From Synchiropus splendidus (Eukaryota > Chordata > Actinopteri > Syngnathiformes > Callionymidae), in assembly GCF_027744825.2 (NCBI RefSeq), contig NC_071345.1:6170001-6234000 (forward strand): a stretch of 64,000 nucleotides of DNA, read 5' to 3'. The notes beneath the pieces were generated by a model, which saw nothing but the letters and a program-made list of their open reading frames with translations, was not told where the DNA came from and searched no databases. Shown in pieces: positions 1 through 12,800 of this stretch (positions within the stretch are counted from its first letter, which is position 1; each line of letters starts with the position of its first letter). A program made the position numbers and the translations under genes.

Positions 1-3000
1 AGATTAACTGGGATAACGAGAATGAATGTTGCTTCTGACAGCTACTTGTTTTCTGTTTTTTCCCCTCGTGTTGACCTATCACCTGCGATCAATAAGAGTT
101 GTTTAATTTGGACATTACTGCTCTGACATTTCCATCTTATGTGAGAGGATGAAAGTAGCAGCCGAATTGTTGACACGTTCATCTGAGAAAATCGCCTTGT
201 TTTTTGTCTCTAGATTTCATGCTCTCGAGAACAGGGAAACACATTATATTTTCCTTTTCATTCGTGAAATATGTGGAGAACTATGACTATGGGCAGAAAC
301 AAAGAGGCCAGCAGCAACCTATGGAACCGCACATGTGCCATACTTTGGATTTGAGGTGACTATGTGAAATCATCAAAACAAAACAGCTGGAGAAGTGAGT
401 CATGAATTAGCGTTGGTTGCTTCATACCATAAAGTAAAATAAACATGCCACATATTTTTCTATACAAACAAAGAAATCCAAAAAGGTTTTTCTTTTCAAT
501 GTTGTGTAGCTTATTCTACCCATTGTTCAAACCATACACTTGATTCCTGACAGCGCTAGCTAGCTAGCTATGAAGCTAATGTTGAGATTCTACATTATGC
601 GGTGAACCGCTACTTGTGCGGCGTTTTATCCTTTAAATCCTTTTCAAAAGCTTTTCACTTCAACCTGCAGTTTATTTTCTCTTGTTTTCCGAAATTTCTC
701 TTATTTGCAATAACACGATAGCTAGCAACTGACTCCGCTAGAAGTGCTTTGCTTAAGGTAACTTCAGCTCAATTGAAATTCATGAAATGCACAACATTTT
801 CTGAGGCTCGATCTGGTGAATCTGAGCAACACAAATAATTCCGTCGGCGGCCGCATTAGCGTGCTGAGCGAAGGCAATAACTCTCGCCACAACAATATAA
901 TCTTCCTGTGGGGCCATCGCTCTATTTGATGAGCTGTTGTTGGCATGTTTCGCTGTGATTGCCGGCGGTGATTTAGAGCGACCGGACCTGCGATGTGACC
1001 TGTTGCGAACATATTTATTAATCATCCAACCTGTGGATTGTATTTTCACCTTCACACTTGCAGCCACCACGCACCACGCCGCCATTCAGCCAGCCAGCCG
1101 GCTTGACTAAAACCACGGCGCTTAAATTTATGGAGGTTGATTTGGTCTTGCTGTGATACCTCCAGATGAATGTTTCCTTTGTTGAAGCACCTTCTGTCCT
1201 ATTTTGGCAATGACATGAGCGTGCGGTAGCTACGGGGTAGACACACGACTGAGCACTCCTCCTGATTCACACAAGCATTAACACAGCACATTAGCTCGGC
1301 GGAGTAGTGGGAATGAAAGATGGGCTAACATCACTGCCCCAGGCAAAGTGAAGACGTACACTAAAGCCAGCTGCCATCTATTATGGATAGCCAGGGCCGA
1401 CCCCCACTGTTGGCGTTACAGGGGTGACAGTGCTGTCCTTGCCGAGGCGGTGACCTTCCTTGGTGGGATGAGGGCACTGGGCAGATTAAAAGTGGACCGG
1501 GCTCACCGTGCAGTCCAGGCGTGTCCCTGATGTTCTGCACAGATGGCACCCACACACACTCCTGAACACGGCGGGTAAATACACACACCCACCCAAATGC
1601 TGCTGCAGCATCCAGAGAGGCAGATGTGAGGTGCAGACACAGCCGGTCCTCAGGGCGCCCAGATTTTGGAGTCTGAGCACCCACATTTTTTATTTCACCG
1701 TCAACTAGGGACCTAGAAGTGGTACATACTGCTGTTTCAGGAGTTTAGTTTGGGATGCCTAAAAGTATGTATCAGTTTGTCACCAAACAGCTACCACATG
1801 CTTTGCATATCTTTCAGAGGGTGGAGGGGTCTTTTATGGCGAGTCACAGTCACAGCATTTAAGTGTTATCTGGCAAAAAGAAGCTAGGAGCCGTGACATG
1901 TGAAGTCTGTATCACAATTGTTTTTTACTTTATTTAACTTGTATACGGCGTCCTCTAACATTAAAATATTGCGTCCTAAAACGACAAAATGAAAGTCTAA
2001 ATGTTGCAGCCACAAAAACTCAATGTCTGCCATAATAACTGCGTTTTCATGAATTGTATGTCACCCACCAAAGAGACAAGGGGCACTGCGACAAAAAGAT
2101 ATTGATAATTTCATATATTTTGTTGCGTCACTGTTGATGCGAATAATCCAGGCGCAAACGTCAGTGACAGTTTGATGTTCAAGTTTTGTGGCGGGAAATA
2201 AATAAATGAAAAATATTAATAAATACATTCATGGGGGGTTTTAATAATGTAAAAACACTGACACATGCATCTACTTCATCAGCTGGTTAGTAACCGGTTA
2301 CCTTCTTAATTTGCAAATGAATGCAGGAGTGGATGATTAAAATGCACAAATGTCTCAGACAACTGACAACTCACCTCCACCCCAACTCCTCCAGCCTAAT
2401 GTTTCATTTCTGTTGTCAGCGCTATGAAGCGTGGCTCATGGAAGACAGAGCGGCAGAGCCACATATCAATCCAAAGTGTCAAGCGCGATATACGGCAGAT
2501 ATGGTTTTCCACACATTAGCTTTAATTGGTGGTGACAGAGAGGGAGACATTTTGGTGTTCAAACCTGTGTAGCGTTACGAGCCCTGCATCTATAACCACT
2601 CGCATTAAAATGGCACGCGGACTCCTTAGAGGTCTAACCAACCCTCACCTTCTCCACTCTCCATCCCAGTGTTTCTCCATCACTTAATTCCGCCTGTATG
2701 TATGCGAATCATCCATCACTCACTCAATCAGTCCATTGAATTTCATTTAGTGTGGTGTTACACAGGGCATGTGATTGATTCACTGGTACCTTTTCACTGA
2801 AGCTTGAATGACACACAATGCTGATTTGTCCACACACACACACACACACTTCTCCACTCCTGTGCTGGATCTCTGCTGCCGATGGGAAGGGTTTGGGTGC
2901 CCATGCTGCAAAAGAAGACCCCTCTGAGATTTAGTCAAGGTCGCCATGTCCAGCTGGCTGTGCTAACATCTGTTCCGAATGCCTCAAGACAAGACTGGCA

Positions 3001-3530
3001 TGAGAGAGTCCACGCTGCTTGACCTTGGACCAACAGACAGATTTGGGAAAATACTGTTCCTGCTGTTAATTCACTTGGTTGGAGAGGAGACTGTTCTGGC
3101 TCGTCCGTATGTGTGGCCCGGCGATTTAATGCTTAGATGGAGCTATAAACATGAGCAAGAAGTGGGGAAAATGAAGGCAAAGCTCTACACTAGACATCAA
3201 CTTGCATAGAAATACGGACGTCTATTCCATAAAACGCTGCACTCCTCAGGTTTTGCTATGAAAATCTGACCGTATTTTTTGGTTTAATGATGACCAATAC
3301 GCATTGTGGGGAATGAATCAGTTTCACAGGTCAACTACTGTAATACAAATGTCAAGCTCAAGCTGGACAAAATCTTTTTTTTTTTTTTTTTTTTTTTTAA
3401 TTTAAAAATTGCCGCAGATCACAAGGCTTGTTGATCTCGCTTAAAGAGGCCCTATTCATTGTCTGCTCCCAACTGTTATTATTATTCCCAATTATTATCG
3501 ATGAGTGAGATAAGGCAGAGCACCAGTCAA

Positions 3531-3533
<3 letters not shown>

Positions 3534-3579
<46 letters not shown>

Positions 3580-3596
3580 ATATTTGACAATAAAGT

Positions 3597-3662
<66 letters not shown>
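3534..3662. repeat. Compound (TA)n / (GA)n microsatellite
   Basis: (TA)n runs at about 3534-3575 and 3600-3643, the latter passing directly into (GA)n to 3662. A 24-base T run lies upstream at 3375-3398. Confidence 0.95.
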
Positions 3663-3663
<1 letters not shown>

Positions 3664-4556
3664 TTATAGATATAGATATATATACAGTCAGGTCACCGTC
3701 ACCTTGGCTAGGGACTACACACTCCGTTTTTAATTTTGTTATAGAATCTATCAATGTTCTGCCGACTTCACTCATACTTGTGCTCACACTTTGACCTGAT
3801 CTGCAATTGAAAAGGGATCAATGGTCCACATCACGCCATTCAAATTCACTCAAATGTGCTTCAAAGGACTAACCCACATCATGATACGTGAAAATCCCAA
3901 AAAGCAAAATACAATGCAAAGACTCACACATATACAGCACACTGAAGTAACGTTCAAACGCTCGAACCACAGGAAACAGCATCGCCATGGTCATGGATGG
4001 AGTCATGAATCTGAAAACCTAACCAAGCTGACAATTACATATTTTGTAATTTTATAAAGAAAAAAGGTTAGTGCCCTATGAACCAATATCTTTTTTAAAT
4101 CAGCCTTAAACCACATGATCAAGCAAGCAATAATAGTGTAAAAAAAAAAACGCTACAGCGATGACAAACGCAACCTGAGACCTGTCTCCTCATCCCTTAT
4201 CAGTGACTAATACTGGAGCTATTCTATTCAGGCGTCTAAGTTTAAGTCTCTCAAAGCATCATTCAAAATGTATTTAAGGTTAGAAATAAAAATCCCTTTA
4301 TTTCCTTGCATCCCAGTTGAGCGTCATCTGTCATTTCCATTTAGCTGTAGGAGCTTTGAATGTGACGTTTATTCGTCGGCGCGACTGTAAGTGCAGAGTT
4401 AGTGGACAGAAAAATGATTGACCGCTACCAACACTTTCCTTGTTTTAATTCTTCATGGAGGTTGTTCTGTGCCAGAAAGCTCATCGATTTTTCTATCAAA
4501 TACGAAAACAGGCATTGTGGGGAGGCCGCAGAGGTCAGTGTGAATTAGAGCAAAGG

Positions 4557-4636
4557 TGTGTGCTTGTGTGCATGCGAGTGTGTGTGCGAGTGTGTGTGTG
4601 TGTGTCTGTGTGTGTGTGCGAGTGTGTGTGTGTGTG
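4557..4636. repeat. (TG)n microsatellite with interruptions
   Basis: An 80-base region of TG repeats broken by CATGCGAG and TGCGAG units. Confidence 0.93.
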
Positions 4637-6400
4637 AGGGTGTCCCCTCCTCCTCTGCATCCCCATTGTCACTCCCCAAAGGCCTCTCTGTTAAATTGGC
4701 TGACAGATAATAAGATCAGAAAGGAGAGTACAGACGCAGAGACCTTTGTCCCACAATGCAACATTTCTGCTAAACTTCAGGCTTGATCACGTCAAGCGAA
4801 AGGAAAATTCCTGAAGTGTTGATACGTTCTGCCTTTTGAATATACAGCGGAAGGAGGCGAGTGATAGATGTTCCCTGAGTAGAGCCTTGAAGTGGCCATT
4901 TTAGACTGTACAGTACAGTCATGCTGGTCTATTCTACACTAGAATATAATGTTTGATATTTGAAAAAAAGAATGTCATCTGGTGAGACGCCTACACTGTA
5001 AAGCTGCTGTGGTTCATCTACACCCTGAAGGAAAGACTCAGTGTTTTCTTCCTCCAGATGTGAGACCTAGTAGGAGGGTTAGGCACAAGTTCTCGCGGAG
5101 TCTTTTCGAGCATCGATATACTTCCTAAATATACAATTACTATTGTACAATTTGAATTATTTTACAGGGAAATGAACCTGAATACTTGTCAGAAAAAACT
5201 ATTCACCGCATTTTTTAAAATGCTGTATTAATTGGATTTCATTTACATCTTCTCCAACCAGGCCACTTTCAGCATCATCCACAACGCAACAATCATCCGA
5301 GTCACTTTTTTCTGATCCACTGAAGAGCAACAACAACAACACAGCCTCGTGTGACAACTCATCCCCTGCTTCCAAATCTCCTTAAAAACTCACCAGATTT
5401 CAACTGATGTTCCTTAGAATCAAGTAATTTTTCAATTATTTATATACATTTTAATGGTACTGTATGATAAAATACATAAATGCAGACTCAGAATTTCCCA
5501 TTTTTATGCTACAGTTTTGTTGTGTAATTCCATAAAGCCACATGAAATGATGAGCCACTTGTCTTTCCACTGCTATAACCATAAAACGATGAGCAGTATC
5601 TTAAATGCTATTAATCCCATTTTTTACATGAGAGGTTTGTTCAATTTGATGTTGAATCATATGTAGACATAAAGGACATATAATGGAAAATATTATAGTA
5701 CCCTGCGACTGTCGTGAGACTGAAATATACGTCCAGGTGTCAACAGTGACCCGTCATCCACTGAAAGCACCAACAAAAACTCTACTATACACCGCAGTGA
5801 TTTATCTGACCAGGACACCTTCCTTCAATGCTCAAAGGTTGCTCACATTAAAGGGTCTTCAGGCTGCTGCGGCATGGACACTGCGCCTGTTGACATGTGT
5901 CAATCATGAGAACTTCTATTCCAGCTTCTAGTCTTAGTGCAACAAAACAGAAGTTCAACTTTAACAATCTGGATTCCAAAGTGACAAACATCTCTTCAGT
6001 GTCGGATCACAGGAGACTGGACACCCTTCACGGGTCAGTTTCAGCTGCAAATAAAGGTCCATAATATTCAACGGAGAGTCTTTACTGTGTCTCATTTGTC
6101 TTCATCAAACTCCAAAACTATGTGAGAACTATTTCCAAGTCCCAGATCAATTGAAAAAGCACCTCATTATTTCACATCTAAAATCCCAAATGGGCCAGTT
6201 CAGCTGAACTACTGTGCCTTAAATGCTCCTATGGTATATTCATATTGCAGCGAGCAGCTCCCTGCCCCCCCAAAACACCCTTTGGTACATCCCCACAGCG
6301 TGTCCTCGGGCCTTCTGCCCCAAGGGCTCATGGGATATGAATCCTCCCCGGGGCAGCTGTTTTCACAGGCGCACACTCCAGAGAGGGAGAGCGAACCGGA

Positions 6401-6443
6401 GAGACGCAGCGGCGGCGGCAGCAGCAGCAGCAGCAGCAGCCGC
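6401..6443. repeat. CGG/CAG triplet repeat in a GC-rich block
   Basis: GGCGGCGGCAGCAGC followed by further CAG units inside a locally GC-rich stretch (about 6250-6620). Open frames here exist on both strands and are short; no protein is recognised. Confidence 0.85.
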
Positions 6444-8901
6444 GCTGTTTCTGTTTGCTTGATGTCACTATAATGGAAATATGCATAAGTGAGGAAGGGC
6501 TTCGTGGGCCTTTGGGGCCCGAGAAGTACAAATATTTTAATAACAAACACTTTCGGTGTTTGCCTCCTGTAACGGCAGCCGGGTATTTTTCTCAGGTTGA
6601 ATCCAGTCGCACAATCCCGCGTGCATATAGATGTTTTGCCTTTGACTGGAAGTGATTCTCATGCTGTGGAAACTTTTCCGAGTGATACGTCCTTTGGAGA
6701 ACTGTCATTAATCAAAAGTCAAAGTCACCTCAGATCTCACATTAGAATAGACCAGTTTAGCTTCGGCTGGAATTGCTGCTGACCCCTCTCGCCCTGAGCA
6801 CTTATTCAAAATCAGCAACACGGCCATCGGGGGCTAAAACAACTAAATTGAGTGAGGTTGCAAGAAGCTAGTCGGGGTACGGCGTGAAAATGCTCAATAA
6901 AGCAATGTCAACCAGCAATCTCCCGGGTTGCTCACGTCCTGCTGGGTGACTTACAGCTCTGTGTGCAGTACATGTAAATGACAGAAGGGTTGTTATATTT
7001 TAGGCGCGGGTGATAACATTAAAGGGGTAATAACGTCTGTGCTCATTGTCTGCAGCTGGTTTCAGAACAGGAGGACCTTTCCGCCTCCAAATACCAAAAG
7101 TATTTCCTGATTTTCACTTTCATTCTTCGACACCTTATTAGCACGATGAAAACTACGAGTGGTTTAAGGCGTCGGCAGCAGCATTTTACTGTAGGTGCTT
7201 CTGTATTTATTATACAATATGAGAGCAACAGGATCAAGTTAGTCCTAAAGTGAGCTCTCTTTTCAAATCATCTTTTTATAGATATATCTCCACATCACAT
7301 GGACAGAAGTCACAGTGTATAAATGTGATATGCAGAAGTGATACAACTTTGGGACAAGAGAGTGTTGCAAACACTCATCAATGATTTATTTATTTTTTTA
7401 AATCCATTTTTACTCTCAGTTTATTTAGATGTGGCACGTAAAATGTCCTCCATTTTGCTTAAAAATATATGAATAAATATCAAGAAGACAGTCAATTGAT
7501 GGTTCAGCTGGAACAATTCATCTGCATCTCAGAAAAGAGATTATTATTTATCACATTCTTGCGTCCCTTGTATGTCTTTTATAAAAGTGCTGACTTAACT
7601 GTTACAATAATAACAGTTCACAGGTTTTAAAACTTGTGGCTGAATGTTAAGAGCAACTATTTTAAATTTGATCTCGGAAAAGTACAGAGCGAACAGAGGT
7701 TAGGTTAACACCCTTTTTAATGTATTGTAAATATACATACACACAAATGAAGTCATCTGTGTTACCCATTTGATCAACGTCTCATCATTTTAGAAAACTA
7801 TAAATTGACAAAGAACTGGACGACCCAGTCAGAATGAAGGTAAGAGAGTAGCTCTATTTGTCAGTCACAAGGGAAGCAGCTGGTGACCGCAGAAGCACCT
7901 TTCATTCAGCGCACGTTCGCCGTGTTGCCATCAGCTTCACAGTAATAAAAGCAGCATGTAAATACTAGTCAAGGCACCTTAAAGATGAAGCCACTTCGAG
8001 TGCTAGAACAGGAACGTGCGACTTGAGTGGATGCGTTTGTTAATTCTCTCTCTGCCTCCAGAAACTGACAACATCGATAACAGGGAAGAAAATGTCATAT
8101 TCCTCAGTCCAGCGTGCGCAGACCCGAGCGGTCATCAGCAAATTGAAAAGAGAAGACAGGAGAGAAGCAAGCATTCCGCTGAGCAAGTTGGTCTGCGCTC
8201 TTGGATTTTTTGTAATGAGCTGTCAGTCATTTTTCAGTGCCCAACAACTTTCATCTGCCCTGATTCCTCCCTGCCTCCCCCATTCATCACTCCTCTCTCC
8301 CCTCTTGGATGCTCTCCTCCGGCGCCTCCTGTCGTTTATCACGTCCGGTGGAATAGAGTTTCTCCAGCTGTCAATTTAGGAAATGGAGTGACGAGCGAGA
8401 CCCCCGGGACCCCGCGCTAATCTCACACTGCAATGTTACAGAAAATGATGTACATCTCCAGCAACCAGCGACGGTGGCCTCCCCACATGTGTACATCAAT
8501 TACCTGCCAGATCCCAAACTCCCAAACAAATCAGGACGTCTCTCTCTGGAACCAGAGGTTTAAATATCACACTAAACGCAGGATAATCTGCTTAACAGCG
8601 ATCTGCTTTACTCAACTGCTCTTTCACCTCCATGATGGCGTTCAATAAACTGCAACATGCCCCGGGGTTTTAACGGTCTGTGTCGCTGTCAGAGCTGCCG
8701 CTGAAAAATGCCAGCGCGCTGCAGTTATAGTCCCACCAGGAGCAGATATCATAGTTGGTTACATGACAGCTGTGGAGAATGAGCAGTGACACACACACAC
8801 CACTGCTCATCATTTAATAAAGCTCGGCTCCTCCGTCTCCCTAAACAGGTAAACAACCACAGGTGCGCTTTTGTGGGTCAGCAAAAATGCGCTTTTACAC
8901 G

Positions 8902-9870
8902 ATTTTTATTCATGTTTCCTGCTTTTTGTCTTTGCCTTCACATTCAAAAATCCACAGGCTTTAAGGTTCGACAAGAAGATATGACATACAAAAGGCAAGA
9001 AAGAAGAGCAGCATGTCATAAGCCAAGTTTAAACAAGACATAATATTCTGTTTTTTTTGTCACAAATGTCACACTGCCAAACTGAGCTCTCCTTATGTGA
9101 GGCATTGTTTAGTGGGATTGACTGTTGTTAATGTGAAGCCACAGAAATATTGTATACAATCTTTATAATCTATATAACTATAGCATACTTTTGATCAAAC
9201 AGATTTACACATCTGTGTAATTTATATATCAGACCCTGAAATGGACCTATAAATACCACTTCAAATTGATAACAAAATACATCTGAAGCTGAACTAAAAT
9301 GACAGACAGAGAAGAAAATCTAAAAGAAAATTATATGGAATTTTTAGTTTGTAAAGGTTCTACATTGATACATCGAAGATTGACAATCATTTTAAATATA
9401 AACCAGCATTTTTATTCATGTCTCCTGCTTTTTGTCTTTGCCTTAACATTCAAACATCCACAGGCTTTAAGGTTCGACAAGAAGATATGACATACAAAAG
9501 GTATGAAATAAGAGCAGCATGTCATAAGGCAAGATTTAAAAAAGACATTTTTGTTTTTTGTCACAAATGTCACACTGCCAAACTGAGCTCTCCTTATGTG
9601 AGGGATTCTTTAGTGGGATTTACTTTTTTTTTTCATTTGAAGAAATATTGTGTACAATCTTTATAATCTATATAACTACAGCATACTTTTGATCAAACAG
9701 ATTTACACACCTGTGTAATTTATACATGAGACTACCCCTTCAAATTGGTAAATCTAAAAGTTATATATATTTTTTTTATATTTTATTATAATTAATTATT
9801 AGTTTTTAAAGGTTCTACATTGATATTACATTTTAAATGTAAACCCAAACCCAGGCTTAATATCACCAGC
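8902..9870 (+). repeat. Tandem duplication of a ~0.5-kb non-coding unit
   Basis: Unit 1 (about 8902-9405) and unit 2 (about 9406-9870) share blocks in the same order: CTGCTTTTTGTCTTTGCC, GGTTCGACAAGAAGATATGA, ACTGAGCTCTCCTTATGTGA, TTTGATCAAACAGATTTACA and GGTTCTACATTGAT. A third start (CCAGCATTTTTCC) follows at about 9868. The units differ by substitutions and small deletions. Confidence 0.88.
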
Positions 9871-12800
9871 ATTTTTCCAGAATTAAAATTTGAGAATTTG
9901 AAGTAGTCGGCTCTAACCCAGTGTTTTTTGTTGTTCCCAACATCAAAGACGCCTTTAAAAATATTCCTGTATTCAGACGGTGATCCGGATCACTCACAAA
10001 AAGTTCCACATATTTACAGAAAATCTCATTCAAATCTGTCCGGACCTTTTCAAGATATTTTGAGCACAGACAGACAAGCCAACGCTGTCGAAAACACAAT
10101 CTCCTTTGCGGAGGTAAAAATGAAAGCCCTCAGTAAAAGCAAATGAATCAGTCTTGTATAATATAATTGTTAATGGATTTTCAAGCTCCTATTTCGTATC
10201 CAGGTGAAATATTCCTCATTCATGCTTCTGAACTTCTCACCAACATGCAGCTTCTCCAGCGCCAGAGTCGGGGGGAACAGTATTCTAATGGTCGTAGAAT
10301 CGCAGTTATTTTATTGGCCGGCTACTTATAATCACCCTTGTGGTTTGAAAGGTCGAGGGGTCAGGGGTTATGGAAGATAAGGACCTCTGGGGACTGTCAT
10401 AAAACACTTGCGACACTTCAGCTCTCATTTGTCATGCTGCAGCTCGATGTCACTCATTCATCTTGGTTAGTCTTTTCCTTTAATAGAGATCTCATCACAG
10501 AGTGGCCACAGTCTCTTTAACTGTTCTGCAGATGCTGATTCGGCACTGTGCAACACCAATCCTGGAGCGGACGGTGTGAAGCAGCACCTGTGTGTCCCTT
10601 TGTGAATCCAGCAAAGGAGGTTTGAGAATGTTTTGCAGTTGCCGCTGGCTTCATTTGAAAAGTCTGTGGGTTAGTATTAGACACGACTGTAACATCTTAC
10701 ACCAGTAGTTCGGCAGCGTTCACCCCCTACAGCCAGTATCGATATGATACCGTCAACAATACTTTCAATATTTTGGATTGATTCACACAGCACTTACTGT
10801 GAGTTAACTGTGCGTCGATGTAACAATTTTAAAAAGACAGCTTTCATCCAGTTCCAGAAATTGCTATGGCCACTATAACTAATAAAAAAAATGAATATAG
10901 ATATTTTTTATCCTTTTAGGTCTGTGTATCCATTTTATATATATATGCACAATCTCCCTCCCATCATAGTTCTACAGTTCTTTCATTAAAACAGCAGCAG
11001 AAATTAATCATCATGATATTTGACAGGTGAAAGGTTAGGTCCAGTTGGTTAGTCTTAATAATACAAAGCATTGATTCAATATTAGTGACTGTTTTATCAT
11101 GAAGGCCATTTGACTGTTTCCTTCCACCCTGTTGCTCATCTGGGCAGTACTTTAATTCAGTCTGGCCTCAGCGTTCAACGCTTTATTCTGTGTTCTAAAT
11201 GCTGGGAACAGGAACTGGGAGCTGGTTCTTAGACCAAGTTCTTCAGTGCACTCACACCACTCAAGTGGTGCCCAACCCACCTCCACCTACAGTAAGTGTC
11301 TCCGTGACACTGTTCTTAAGTCGCTCCAGTCATCCATCTCCCACTGCTTATCTGGGATCAGGTCACAGCGGCAGCAGCCAGAACACAGGCTCGGACTTCC
11401 CTCTACGCAAGAAACCTCCTCCGGCTCTTGCCCTGAAGAGTTACTCACCATAGATGCTTCCACACAGCAGAGCTCACCAGGCTTCTATCATTGGTGAAGG
11501 AAATCCTACTTCCAAGCTGGTGTCTGGTTGCTGCAGGTCTCCACAATGCAGTTGACCAACCAGCAAATTGAGAGCTTTGTCTTTTGGCTCAGCTCTCTCT
11601 TCACCTAACACATAACAACGTCTAACTTTACGATGGTTAAATATGAACATATGAAATCCAATACAGTGTTTTGCATTACGAAGCTCACCGCTTTGAAGAT
11701 GATCTCAGACGATTCTTAAAATTTCGGCCGAGCTCACTCTGCCCAACAGCCTAGAAACAGCGGCTGCTCCTGTTGCAAGCTCTTGCATTTGCTCGCGCAG
11801 AAAGCCACAATCAACCAAGCGACTAAACAAATGAGATTTCCTTACATTAGGCATCGGTGTAATCGCATTTCCCGTGTTGTCTCTTCTCCCATGTGCAACA
11901 TCCCTCCCTGGAGTAAGCAGACGCGGCATCCGGTGGGGTCACAGCCCGGCGCAGGCCTCGCCGCCACAGCTCTGCATACGCAACGTCTCATTTAGGGCAT
12001 CTGCAAACGACATTACAGGTGGAAACGTTTTAGGAGATGTCTTGCAAGCATTGATCCCATTTGTGTCCTAAGCCATTTCCAATGTGCCTGCCGCTGCACT
12101 CATGAAATGAGAGCGATGCCAGGGCGATCAAATGGATGCAACACAAACATTTCCAAGGACTCCGGTGGGTCCCACAAAGGAGATGTCATCACTAAGAGCA
12201 TCTGCATTCAGCGGAAAGAAAAGAAGCTGACTGTTTTAGAGCGCTGAGCAGCGAGAGGCTGATTTAATAACCCGGCCCAGAGGAAATCCAATCCAGCGTG
12301 GATTCAGTTTAAGCTAAATAAAATCACATGATTTCTACATCAGCCATGTGACATCGCCTGAATCTGTGGCAGCAGCAGGTGGAGAACCAGACACTTGCGT
12401 CAGGCTCATTCAATATGGGCTTTACAGCTGGAATGTGAACATCAAATCACAGTTAAACATCGGAGAAAAATGTATAAATAAAGACATGATGTAAACATAT
12501 GTGTCTATATTTATGATTGACCTTACACTCAACACAATAAAAACACAATTATTTTGCAATTTGTCAATAAAATGTCACTCATTAAGGAACAAAACTGTAC
12601 TTGCAGGTCCGATTACACTCTAAATCAAATATGTTTATCTTCAGTAACAGGCAGAAATTTTAGTCAGAGCCAGTAAAAATGATTTTAACAGGTATTACTA
12701 GTCACATTACTTGTAATAAAGATTGTGCCTGAACACAGTGATCATTTCTTTTTTAAACAGGCTGAATATCAATGTTGAATTTCAGAATCGCTCTCTTTTA

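Larger units (their letters stand above)
1..8901. other. Intergenic, no recognised gene
   Basis: Apart from the microsatellites listed, no exon, RNA gene or transposon was recognised. Three blocks stand out as GC-richer and less simple than their surroundings (about 840-1090, 6250-6620 and 8170-8420) and could be conserved non-coding elements. A (GCTA)n run lies at about 555-570. Confidence 0.6.

Noticed and set aside
3596..3787. 63-codon frame with an Ile-Tyr run
   Set aside because: It is the translation of the (TA)n microsatellite.
8786..9666. Paired similar open frames in the tandem duplication as a duplicated gene
   Set aside because: The similarity is at DNA level over the whole unit, in both coding and non-coding parts, and the peptides are short and unlike any protein.
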